Below, piece by piece: positions 35,032-43,899 of a DNA stretch of 64,000 bases. The first letter of the stretch is position 1. Every line of letters begins with the position of its first letter. Source of the DNA: an uncultured Saprospiraceae bacterium (GTDB taxonomy: Bacteria > Bacteroidota > Bacteroidia > Chitinophagales > Saprospiraceae); NCBI GenBank assembly GCA_938007965.1, contig CALLMH010000014.1, positions 1-64,000 on the forward strand, written 5' to 3'. The notes under the pieces are model-generated. The model made no database searches, was not told the origin of the DNA, and saw nothing but the letters and a program-made list of their open reading frames with translations. The position numbers were made by a program, and so were the translations under genes.

Positions 35032-35741
35032 ATACCGAAGCTTAAAGATTTATAGGATGTATCCCTGAAACCTGTTTTTTTCAAAATTGATGCAAAGTTA
35101 TCATAATCGGGAAAAACTTGGACGGATTCGTATAAGTATTCGTACGCTTTTGGATCTTTTGAAGTCACTTTACCTATAACGGGCAAAATATATTTAAAGT
35201 ATATGTTGAATAATTGTTTTAGTGGAAAAACTTTGGGCTTCGAAAATTCTAATATCATGCAGGTTCCGTTTTTCGAAAGTACTCTATTCATCTCTTTCAA
35301 ACCAGCTTCCAAATTTTCAAAATTTCTAACTCCGAAAGCTGCCATTATTGTATCGAATTGACCATCCCTGTATTTTAAATTTTCAGAATCTCCTATTTCT
35401 AATGTTATGATGCTGTCTAGAGCTTTCTTTTCTATTTTTGTTTGGCCTACTCTTAGCATTTCGCTGGAAATATCCATCCCAATGATCGACTCAGGCGAGA
35501 GTATTTTGGCAGCCATGATAGACATGTCTGCAGTGCCCGTAGCTATATCGAGGATGTTTTTTGGGTTGTCTTTCTTGAGCATTTTGATTGCTTTCTTTCT
35601 CCACAGTACGTCTATTCTGAGTGTAAGTAGTCTATTGAGAAAGTCATAGAAAGGGGCAATCTTGTTGAACATCGACGTGACTTGTTTTTTCTTTGATTCC
35701 TCCTGAGAATCATAAGGAGTCACTTTCTTGTATTCTGCCAT
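35004..35741 (-). CDS. menG: Demethylmenaquinone methyltransferase
   Basis: 245 residues of the UbiE/MenG family. It methylates demethylmenaquinone to menaquinone, the quinol oxidised by alternative complex III. FNKIAPFYDFLNRLLT at the start, the SAM-binding ILDIATGTADMS, GMDISSEML, AAFGVRNFENLEAGLKEMNRVL and ILEFSKP are hallmark segments. Its 3' end overlaps porT by 28 bases. Confidence 0.93.
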   Translation of the reverse strand: MAEYKKVTPYDSQEESKKKQVTSMFNKIAPFYDFLNRLLTLRIDVLWRKKAIKMLKKDNPKNILDIATGTADMSIMAAKILSPESIIGMDISSEMLRVGQTKIEKKALDSIITLEIGDSENLKYRDGQFDTIMAAFGVRNFENLEAGLKEMNRVLSKNGTCMILEFSKPKVFPLKQLFNIYFKYILPVIGKVTSKDPKAYEYLYESVQVFPDYDNFASILKKTGFRDTSYKSLSFGICTIYLAKK

Positions 35742-36072
35742 ATTAATTGATCAGCTTTTATTTCTGTAGTGTGAAACTTGAAAACCAAGGTCAAATATAT
35801 CAATAACTTAATATGAATTATGTTTTACTTATTGTCATTTATTATGTGGTATTTTTTTACATAAGGTCATTATAGTGTGATATGATTATATTTCAAACTG
35901 GTTAGTCAATTTCCTTCTGCTGAATGTCTTTAAATGATCGTAAGTCATACAATGTCATCATGAAGTAACAGGATGAATCACCTTAATATCACATTTAAGT
36001 TGCGAGGGGTAGATCTTTTAGTTTTGTTTTTTGTACCTCAGTAGTAACCTTTTTTATTTTCTTTGTAATCCA
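35742..36072. other. Divergent intergenic region
   Basis: About 330 AT-rich bases between the divergent menG and methyltransferase genes. Apart from the plus-strand promoter candidate near 36000-36026 nothing specific was seen. Confidence 0.5.
36000..36026 (+). promoter_or_regulatory. Promoter candidate for the methyltransferase gene
   Basis: TAGTTTTG (36019-36026) fits the -7 consensus; a TTG at 36000-36002 is 16 bases upstream, shorter than ideal. The start codon at 36073 is 46 bases downstream. Confidence 0.4.
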
Positions 36073-36894
36073 ATGAATAAAACTCCATATCGAGCAATAT
36101 TAGATTACTATTGGGATGCCAAGACAAAATATAGTCTACATTCTCCTTTTGTGTTTGATTTTCACAACACAGTAATGAAAGTACAAGCTTCAGACTCAAA
36201 AATCGACGCTATTGAGCACGAGCGAAATACATTTTTAGATGATAAGTCAGAAATTTCATTTGTCGAATATGGAGCGGGGTCTAAAAACTCCAACGGTCTG
36301 ACTAGGGTAGTGCGAGATGTTGCGAAATCATCCTTGTCAGGAAAATGGCAATGCCGTATGATGTACAATCTCATCAAAAGATATCGACCTAATACTATTC
36401 TTGAAATAGGTACTTCATTAGGGGTTTCTACTGCATATTTGGCGGCAGCGTCATCTGATTCATCTATCATAACATTAGAAGGTAATCCTGCCTCAGCTGA
36501 TCGCGCGATTTCTCTTTTTGATAAACTAGATATTCAGAATATTAAATTGATAGAAGGAGAATTTGGCGATACCTTGATCAAATCTTTGGACACACTTACG
36601 CACGTTGATTGTGCTTTCATAGATGGAAATCATAGAAAGCAAGCCACCATAGATTACTTTAATACTATAAGGGCCTATTGTGATAGTAGTTCTTTTATCA
36701 TTGTCGACGATATATACTGGTCTGAAGGGATGCACAGTGCTTGGTGCGAAATCATCAATCATGAATCAGTTGCTTTTTCTATTGATTTGTTTCGGTTTGG
36801 TATTGTATATTTTGATCATTCTATAATGGAAAAACAACATTACAAACTGATAGAAGCAAAGTGGAAATTATGGTCTGTAGGCATATTCGGTTGA
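36073..36894 (+). CDS. Class I SAM-dependent methyltransferase
   Basis: 273 residues from ATG 36073. It begins YRAILDYYWDAKTKYSLHSPFVFDF, a start shared by a Bacteroidota-specific methyltransferase family, then has the SAM-binding motif TILEIGTSLGVSTAYLA, an acidic residue ITLEGNP, and IDGNHRKQATIDYF of the Methyltransf_24 type. The substrate is unknown. The upstream frame to 36031 adds a hydrophobic leader not expected in this cytosolic family. It is alone between menG and a secreted protein gene. Confidence 0.75.
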   Translation: MNKTPYRAILDYYWDAKTKYSLHSPFVFDFHNTVMKVQASDSKIDAIEHERNTFLDDKSEISFVEYGAGSKNSNGLTRVVRDVAKSSLSGKWQCRMMYNLIKRYRPNTILEIGTSLGVSTAYLAAASSDSSIITLEGNPASADRAISLFDKLDIQNIKLIEGEFGDTLIKSLDTLTHVDCAFIDGNHRKQATIDYFNTIRAYCDSSSFIIVDDIYWSEGMHSAWCEIINHESVAFSIDLFRFGIVYFDHSIMEKQHYKLIEAKWKLWSVGIFG

Positions 36895-36980
36895 TAAGTA
36901 TTTTATCCTTAAATGATAATTTTTTATGATGTGTTATAGCTTGTTAATCATTTGTTTTATCTTTAAGATTCATAGAAATA

Positions 36981-39770
36981 ATGGATATGTATCGCTTATT
37001 TTTTTTAATAGGATTTTTAGGTTTTTATTCATTGGCTTATAGTCAGAATAGTTTTTATAATGGAACACAACAGGTATTAGGAAGTCAATCCATAAATAGT
37101 ACAGTTCCAATAGCGATTGATGATATAAATGGTGATCAGAAGGACGATATTATATTATTTGATCAAGGAAAGCTGCTTAAGACATTCGTTCAGAATGGAG
37201 TCGATAAACCATTTACTTATCAGATGCATACACAGACTTCTGCATTCGGTGATCTAGCGGTAGTTACTGGAGATTTGGATAATGATGGTACACCAGAGAT
37301 CGTAGCTAGCGGTAATGAAAATGGATCTGAGATTTTATTTGCGCCTAGCGGGCTCTATAGCACGGTACAAATAACACCTCCAGTTTTTTCTCAAAATACC
37401 AATCTTGTAGATTATAATAATGATGGATTCCTTGATCTGTTTGTTTGCAATGACGTAGGCGAAAATCAGACTTATATCAATGATGGAACTGGAAAGTTAA
37501 ATAGAGAGACAATAATTGATTTTCAGACATCTGAGGAAGATGATATGTCCGGAAATTATTCTTCAATCTTCACAGATATTGATAGTGACGGTGACCTAGA
37601 CCTTTATATCGGCAAGTGCAGGGCTGGAGTCACTGATCCCACTGATCCGCGACGGGTCAATACGCTCTACATCAATAATGGAGATGGTAGCTATACCGAA
37701 GATGCTCAAAGTTTCGGGTTGGACAATGGTGCTCAATCTTGGTCTGTAGACGCTGGAGATGTAGATAATGATGGAGATATAGATATGATAGTCGCAAACC
37801 ATGACAGGGCGCATGATCTTATGATAAATGATGGAAATGGAAACTTCTCACGATTCGGAGAACTACCAGAAGAGTCTAAAAGTTTTGCCTACCAAAGTTT
37901 TTTTGCTGATTTTGATAATAACGGATGGTTAGATATTTTTATCACTGAACCTTCTAATAGCTACATTTTATATAATAATCAGATGGTATTTTCTCAATAT
38001 GATCTTTCTCAAGGAGGTAGTGGCGCATTCTCTGCTGCCGCTGGAGATTTTAATTCTGATGGTTGGCTTGATCTATACCTTGGATTTGGTGATTCATTTC
38101 AGGTAGCGGGTAACCGCTCAGATATAATCTTAATCAATGAAGGTGGATCGCATAATTATCTGAATGTCAATCTGATTGGCTCCGTTTCTAATAAAGATGC
38201 TATCGGTGCTAAAGTGACGATTTATACTTCGGAAGACCTGAAAGTAAGAGAGGTAATCGCTGGAAGAAGTTACGGTATTATGAATAGTACCGTGTCTAGG
38301 TTTGGATTGGGAGATATCGAATTGGTCGACTCTATCAAGGTAGATTGGCCTTCGGGAAACAGGAGTGTCATAACGAATGCAGTAGAAACCAATACCACAT
38401 TGACCATCTCGGAAGATGGGTGTATTACTAGACAGTTGCTATTGTCTGACTTAGAATTGTGTGATGGAGGCCCAGTAGTCGTTAGGCTGGATGAAGACTA
38501 TTCCAGCTATAATTGGTCTGATGGTAGTGAAGCTGATAGCCTGAAGATTACTCAGCCAGGGACGTACTCAGTGCTAGTAGAGAAAGATGGTTGTACTGTT
38601 AGAAGTAATACTTTCGAGGTAGTGGCAGAGCAACCTCATTTGAGTGACGAACTGGTATATGTTGATTCTTATTTTGGATGTATTGATCAAGAACTAAAAT
38701 TGGAAACGATATCTGGATCAGCATATGAATGGTCCTCAGGCGAATCCAAAAGGAGTATTTATGTGACAGAATCAGGGTATTATCAAGTAAGCGTTTCGAC
38801 CAATTGTGATACATATGTATCTGACTCGATCTACATAGATATGTATACATCAGATGTTCCCGAGATCATAGAGGATACGGTATTGATGGGTGAGTCCGCT
38901 ACACTTTCATTGCTAGGTGATGACGTAAGTTGGTATAGAGAATTGCGTGACCAATTTACAATTGCTGAAGGGAGCACACTTATTACAGGACCTTTGATGA
39001 GAGATTCGGTATTCTATGCTGGTGATAGGTGGACAGATTTAGGCTTTCAAGATGAATTACTCAGCCCTGTACCGCTCAATAGTAATTTTGATTATCAGTT
39101 TGTAGGGAATGACACACTGGACTTCAAGGTGTTATCCCCGTTTAGATTGAAGTCTATAGCTGTGAGAGCTGATGTCAGCGGACAAAGAGAAATAGAGATA
39201 TGGAAGAAGGGAAATTTGATCTTTTCGGCGCTCCAAGAAATGGAAGTTGGAATAAATAAAGTGAATATAGATGAAATTCTTGAAATCGGTGACTATCAAT
39301 TGACGACTGATGAACAATTGAATATTCAGCAATTAGGACAAAGCGATCCAGGTTTTTCTTATTCAGAGCAATTTTTTGGTAACGACAAAATACAATCAGG
39401 TTACCTCAAAATAGGGGAGAGTCGATTGTATGAAAATGTAATCCCATATTTCTTTGAGTGGAATGTCAACTATGCTTACTTCAGCTGTGAAAATAGATAC
39501 CCTGTGATCGCTCGAATAAGTGAGGATGTATCTACAGATGATATAGATACACGATTTAATATCTATCCCAACCCGTCAGATGGTAATTTCTATATAGATT
39601 CAGAAGTAGAAGTTTCTCTAGGTATATATGCCATGGATGGGAGATTGGTCGTGTCCTCTGATAAGTTTATTGGGGAATATAATTTGAATCATCGTTTACC
39701 GACAGGTAGTTACATGATCAGACTCACTTTATCAAATAGAGTGTATAGTAAGCTGATTATGATTAAGTAG
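36981..39770 (+). CDS. Secreted FG-GAP/ASPIC-UnbV protein with type IX sorting tail
   Basis: 929 residues with a signal peptide ending LAYSQ. Residues about 40-390 form a beta-propeller of FG-GAP/VCBS repeats with calcium-binding loops such as DIDSDGDLDLY, DVDNDGDIDM and DFNSDGWLDLY. The ASPIC/UnbV domain follows (about 393-468; NKDAIGAKVTIYTS, VDWPSGNRSVI). The middle has two Ig-like or PKD-like cysteine-containing segments, and the last 70 residues are a type IX sorting domain (NIYPNPSDGNFYI, then LPTGSYMIRL, SKLIMIK). It is expected on the cell surface, perhaps in adhesion or carbohydrate binding. Confidence 0.85.
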   Translation: MDMYRLFFLIGFLGFYSLAYSQNSFYNGTQQVLGSQSINSTVPIAIDDINGDQKDDIILFDQGKLLKTFVQNGVDKPFTYQMHTQTSAFGDLAVVTGDLDNDGTPEIVASGNENGSEILFAPSGLYSTVQITPPVFSQNTNLVDYNNDGFLDLFVCNDVGENQTYINDGTGKLNRETIIDFQTSEEDDMSGNYSSIFTDIDSDGDLDLYIGKCRAGVTDPTDPRRVNTLYINNGDGSYTEDAQSFGLDNGAQSWSVDAGDVDNDGDIDMIVANHDRAHDLMINDGNGNFSRFGELPEESKSFAYQSFFADFDNNGWLDIFITEPSNSYILYNNQMVFSQYDLSQGGSGAFSAAAGDFNSDGWLDLYLGFGDSFQVAGNRSDIILINEGGSHNYLNVNLIGSVSNKDAIGAKVTIYTSEDLKVREVIAGRSYGIMNSTVSRFGLGDIELVDSIKVDWPSGNRSVITNAVETNTTLTISEDGCITRQLLLSDLELCDGGPVVVRLDEDYSSYNWSDGSEADSLKITQPGTYSVLVEKDGCTVRSNTFEVVAEQPHLSDELVYVDSYFGCIDQELKLETISGSAYEWSSGESKRSIYVTESGYYQVSVSTNCDTYVSDSIYIDMYTSDVPEIIEDTVLMGESATLSLLGDDVSWYRELRDQFTIAEGSTLITGPLMRDSVFYAGDRWTDLGFQDELLSPVPLNSNFDYQFVGNDTLDFKVLSPFRLKSIAVRADVSGQREIEIWKKGNLIFSALQEMEVGINKVNIDEILEIGDYQLTTDEQLNIQQLGQSDPGFSYSEQFFGNDKIQSGYLKIGESRLYENVIPYFFEWNVNYAYFSCENRYPVIARISEDVSTDDIDTRFNIYPNPSDGNFYIDSEVEVSLGIYAMDGRLVVSSDKFIGEYNLNHRLPTGSYMIRLTLSNRVYSKLIMIK

Positions 39771-39923
39771 GGATTTCTGTAAATAACGAATATCCTTATT
39801 CAATAACAGTTTATCTAACTACTTCTGAAAAGATTTCCCCGCTTGTTGGTATTTTAGCCTAAAACGATCCCTTTTTAACGTCAAATTTTTAAATCTTAAT
39901 TTGAAATATCAATTACTTCGTTA

Positions 39924-40793
39924 TTAAAATGTAACCTCAAAACTAGTTACAGCGGCAACATTAAATACACCTAGTACCAAATTTCCATCTTGGTCACGAA
40001 CATTACCTCTGCTATTCGCTACAGGTAGTGCAAAGATAGAGTTATCACCGTTTGTTGTCTGTTCTTGAACTAATCTCATGAAGTCAAATGCGTCGTTAGA
40101 AATAGAATATATTTCGCTTCTTATTCTATCCCCAGGATTTATGTCTCTAAATAATCCATCATCGCCAATCGCATTGATAGCGAATCTGAGAGGTCTGATA
40201 AATGTAACACCATCTAAGTTAGTTCCTGGATTGAAAGAAGAATCATAGATTAGATTTATTTCCTGTGGTTTGTTGAGTAATGTATCATTTCTGTATGATT
40301 TGACCCAGTACGTATCACCTTGTCCTGGGAAATCTGTAGCGTACAATTCTGCAAAATATCCATCGTCACCAAAGCCTTCGGTTTCTAAGAAAATACTTAT
40401 GCTATCTATTTCAGGAACTCGATATAATTCTGTACTCGAGGTTAGGATTTTATCATCCACTTCTATATTCAGGGAGAATTTATCCCCAATATTTCCGATA
40501 CCTTCATTGACGGGATTATATACATATCGACCACCTTCAACATGATCGAAATTAAATACTTGAGTACCATTTGTTACACTTACTGTAGCGTTAGTGATCC
40601 CAGTAGGTACTCGATTGTCAAAGTAATCTTGCGATTCAGTGATTTGTATGACTTGCGGCTTCACTTCATTGGTGATCCAAGCATCAACTACGATCTGTGA
40701 TGCTTCGAATCCATTATCTACTTCTATTGCGTCTTCGCATGATGCAAGTCCGATTATAGAAAGTATTGCGATTATATAAGTATATTTTTTCAT
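39924..40793 (-). CDS. DUF4249 lipoprotein, partner of the TonB receptor
   Basis: 289 residues with a lipoprotein signal (IIGLASC, lipid Cys at about residue 19). The mature sequence fits DUF4249: IVVDAWITNEVKPQVIQITESQDYF, a NATVSVTNG segment, and DAFDFMRLVQEQTTNGD. DUF4249 lipoproteins are encoded next to a TonB-dependent receptor with a carboxypeptidase-like N-terminal domain, as here, and probably act at the cell surface with it; the substrate is unknown. It is 33 bases downstream of the receptor gene. Confidence 0.82.
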   Translation of the reverse strand: MKKYTYIIAILSIIGLASCEDAIEVDNGFEASQIVVDAWITNEVKPQVIQITESQDYFDNRVPTGITNATVSVTNGTQVFNFDHVEGGRYVYNPVNEGIGNIGDKFSLNIEVDDKILTSSTELYRVPEIDSISIFLETEGFGDDGYFAELYATDFPGQGDTYWVKSYRNDTLLNKPQEINLIYDSSFNPGTNLDGVTFIRPLRFAINAIGDDGLFRDINPGDRIRSEIYSISNDAFDFMRLVQEQTTNGDNSIFALPVANSRGNVRDQDGNLVLGVFNVAAVTSFEVTF

Positions 40794-40826
40794 AATTATT
40801 AGCTTTTAGATATTGTAATTGTCTCC

Positions 40827-43199
40827 TTATTTGAATGTGAAGTTGTATGATATTGATGGTATGAAGTTACCAATTACAGATAGACGTATGGCCTCAGTGT
40901 TTACTGGAGCACCGACATTCACTCTCTGATTTTCTTGTCTGAAATATATAGAGAATGGATTTCTACGGGAGTAAATATTGTAAATACCAAATACCCATTG
41001 CCCTTTCCATTTTCGATTGCCAGGTTTCGGATCTATAGTAAGCGATAAGTCTAATCTATGATAGTCAGGAATTCGTACATTGTTTCTTGAGTTGTTGTCA
41101 TTATTTGGCACGAAATACCCTTGCTGATAATACCCACTGTTGGCAAACGTTGTCGGCGTACCTGAGTTATATACAAAGTTGGCACTGAGCGTAAGTCTTT
41201 TCGTCAATTCATAGAATGTAGTAACACTGAGATTATGAGTCTGATCGAATCTTGATGCATACCATTCATTATTATTGATACCATCTACTAATCTTTCACT
41301 TCTCGCAAGTGTATAACTTACCCATCCTGAAAATCTACCTTCAGCTTTTTTGAGCATTAATTCCGCACCATAGGCTCTTCCTTCACCGTCTAGTGTCTGG
41401 CTTTCTACCAATTCATTCAGTATCAGATCGGCACCGTCTATGTAGTCTACTAAGTCATTTAACTTTTTATAATATATTTCCCCAGAGAATTCATATTTGT
41501 TGTCCTTGAAATTTTGAAAATAGCCAAGTGCTACCTGATCGGCCATCGCTGGCTTTATGTTATTAGTTGCTGGCGTCCAAATATCTACAGGTGTCGATGC
41601 GGTCGTATTTGATAGTAAGTGTATGTACTGAGCTGTTCTATTGTAGCTTGCTTTCAATGAACTATTATCACCGAGATCAGCTTTTAGTGAGAATCTAGGT
41701 TCTAGATTAAAATAATCTGCGATCACCTCTCCGCTCTCAGCGCGTGTTACATTGATCAATGGTCTCTGTACGCCTCGCTCTGCATCGCCAAATTCGTATA
41801 CATTTCTAGCTCCTAGATATGCAAAGTGGGATAATCTTAATCCGTAATTAACTTGAAGTCTGTCTAATAATGTAATCTCATTTTCTACGAATATATTACT
41901 CTCAAGCGAGTACTGTTCTGAGGTGCTGATGTCAACTGTCACATCATTAGATACAGAGACTGCATTCGCAGGTTCAAATATGTAATAAATAGACTGCCCT
42001 CCAAATCTAAGTATATTTTGCGGGCTTATGAACCATGAAAACTCTGGTTTGAAACTGTAATTCTTTATTGTGGCGTTCCAGTCAAATGAATCTTCATCTG
42101 TATCGCCAAAGTTGATCTGATAGTCATAATTACTGTAGTAGGTAGTTAGATTAGCAAAGAGTTTATCACTGAATAGGTGATTCCATCTTACTGTACCAGT
42201 TTGATTACCCCAATTAAATCCAGCGGCATCGCCGAAACCAAAATTATCTCTACCAAAATATCCAGACAAGAATACCTGATCTTTCTCACTGAACTTATAG
42301 TTCGTCTTTAATGTCAGATCATAGAAGTTGAGCACAGCGGATCCTATGTCTTCGTTTAAGAAAGGCTTCGCTAGTACATCTATGTATGATCTTCTTCCTG
42401 CGATGATAAACGACGATTTATCTTTTACAATGGGAGCTTCTACGGATAGTCTGCTGAATATTGTTCCTACTCCTCCATTTACTTCTAGTTTTTTATTATT
42501 ACCTTCTTTCATTCTTACATCTAGGATAGAAGAGAGTCTACCTCCATACCGGGCAGGAATTCCACCTTTATATAATTTTACGTCTTTTACAGCATCTGGA
42601 TTGAATACAGAAAAGAAGCCAAATAAGTGGGAAGAATTATATACAGGCGCTTCATCTAATAGTACTAGATTCTGATCTATAGATCCTCCTCTTACATTGA
42701 ATCCTGCGGCCCCTTCTCCCACGGATGTAACGCCAGGAAGCAATTGTATTCCTCTTAGTATCTCGGTCTCTCCTAATAGCGTAGGTAACTTCGTGAGCGT
42801 CTTGATGTCGAGTTTATTGACACTCATCTCTAGGGCTTTTACATTTCTATCTATTTCCTCAGCAGTCACTACGATTTCTTCAAGCGTATTTGCATCTGCG
42901 CCAAGTTCGATGTCTATTTTTAGGTTTTTGTCTAATGTTATGGTTTGTACTACATCTTTATACCCAAGGTAAGTACCATTAAGTGTATAGGTTCCACTTT
43001 CTACGGTAATGGAGTAGAAGCCATATTCGTTTGATACTGTGCTAGCACCGTTTTCAGATAGATATATGAATGCTCCGATAAGCGTCTCCCCATTTTCTGC
43101 ATCCTTGATATATCCTGATACGGTGTAATCTTGTGCCTGAGTAGATTCGGTAAAAAATAATACTGATAGCAGTACCACTAGTGATTTAAAAATTTTCAA
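40827..43199 (-). CDS. TonB-dependent receptor with carboxypeptidase-like N-terminal domain
   Basis: 790 residues. Signal peptide (ending ESTQA), a carboxypeptidase-like regulatory domain (about 25-108; VSGYIKDAENGETLIGAFI), a plug domain (about 115-225; FNVRGGSIDQNLVLLDEAPV, KLYKGGIPARYGGRLSS) and a C-terminal 22-strand barrel ending in YNFTFK. It imports a substrate through the outer membrane with TonB energy. The DUF4249 partner is immediately downstream. Nothing shows what is imported. Confidence 0.9.
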   Translation of the reverse strand: MKIFKSLVVLLSVLFFTESTQAQDYTVSGYIKDAENGETLIGAFIYLSENGASTVSNEYGFYSITVESGTYTLNGTYLGYKDVVQTITLDKNLKIDIELGADANTLEEIVVTAEEIDRNVKALEMSVNKLDIKTLTKLPTLLGETEILRGIQLLPGVTSVGEGAAGFNVRGGSIDQNLVLLDEAPVYNSSHLFGFFSVFNPDAVKDVKLYKGGIPARYGGRLSSILDVRMKEGNNKKLEVNGGVGTIFSRLSVEAPIVKDKSSFIIAGRRSYIDVLAKPFLNEDIGSAVLNFYDLTLKTNYKFSEKDQVFLSGYFGRDNFGFGDAAGFNWGNQTGTVRWNHLFSDKLFANLTTYYSNYDYQINFGDTDEDSFDWNATIKNYSFKPEFSWFISPQNILRFGGQSIYYIFEPANAVSVSNDVTVDISTSEQYSLESNIFVENEITLLDRLQVNYGLRLSHFAYLGARNVYEFGDAERGVQRPLINVTRAESGEVIADYFNLEPRFSLKADLGDNSSLKASYNRTAQYIHLLSNTTASTPVDIWTPATNNIKPAMADQVALGYFQNFKDNKYEFSGEIYYKKLNDLVDYIDGADLILNELVESQTLDGEGRAYGAELMLKKAEGRFSGWVSYTLARSERLVDGINNNEWYASRFDQTHNLSVTTFYELTKRLTLSANFVYNSGTPTTFANSGYYQQGYFVPNNDNNSRNNVRIPDYHRLDLSLTIDPKPGNRKWKGQWVFGIYNIYSRRNPFSIYFRQENQRVNVGAPVNTEAIRLSVIGNFIPSISYNFTFK

Positions 43200-43459
43200 A
43201 AGTTATGATTTTATTATTCAATATGTGTGTAACGTTTGAAACATAAAAGAGTAAATGAAATTCTTATTTTTTTTCAAAATAAACGACAAATAGATACTTA
43301 CCAAGGATGGTTTAATGGTAATAGTAGATTAATTATCACAAAGAAATATTGTATAGCTGATCTGTAGAAAAATATATGCTGATTTGAGAATCTATATACA
43401 GGACTATTCTAGCTAGTCATCTAAAAACAGGATTTCATGATATTTCGTTCTATTTGGTT

Positions 43460-43467
43460 TATCTTTG
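43460..43467 (+). promoter_or_regulatory. Bacteroidota -7 element upstream of a lipoprotein gene
   Basis: TATCTTTG fits TAnnTTTG and lies 19 bases before the TTG start at 43487. It supports that non-ATG start. Confidence 0.42.
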
Positions 43468-43486
43468 AGTTAAAATTTACCACAAT

Positions 43487-43894
43487 TTGAAGAATGTTTT
43501 CTTTTTGTTAATTGTTTTTTATTTAGTTTCATGTCAATCAGACTCAGGATCTGGAGCGGGAACAGTTATCATATTTGGTGATGTTGTAGGAGCTTACACT
43601 GGAGAATGTGCAGATTACAATCCCAACACTTCTGAATTGATGAATAGAGAAGATGCTACACTTTCTATTATAGCAGTCTCCCTCCAAGAAGCAGAAGTCA
43701 AACCGTCTTGCGCAAGGTTTGAGGATTTACAATTAAAAGTTAAAAGTTCTTCTGCGGAAGAGATTATATTCGAAAAGATAAATTCAGAAAGCCAAATAAT
43801 TACACTCAAATATATAGCAGCTAATGACAGCATCATATTATCGCAGTCAGATACAAGTGTTTACAATCTATTATTTGCAGGAATAAGACAGTAG
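43487..43894 (+). CDS. Small hypothetical lipoprotein, TTG start
   Basis: 135 residues with a lipoprotein signal (FLLIVFYLVSC, lipid Cys near 16). There is no ATG before or in the signal, so TTG at 43487 is the only sensible start, and a -7 element sits just upstream. The mature part has ECADYNPNTSELM and a later CARFEDLQLKV, giving two cysteines that could pair. I do not recognise the family. It ends 6 bases from the convergent gene. Confidence 0.6.
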   Translation: MKNVFFLLIVFYLVSCQSDSGSGAGTVIIFGDVVGAYTGECADYNPNTSELMNREDATLSIIAVSLQEAEVKPSCARFEDLQLKVKSSSAEEIIFEKINSESQIITLKYIAANDSIILSQSDTSVYNLLFAGIRQ

Positions 43895-43899
43895 ATTCA

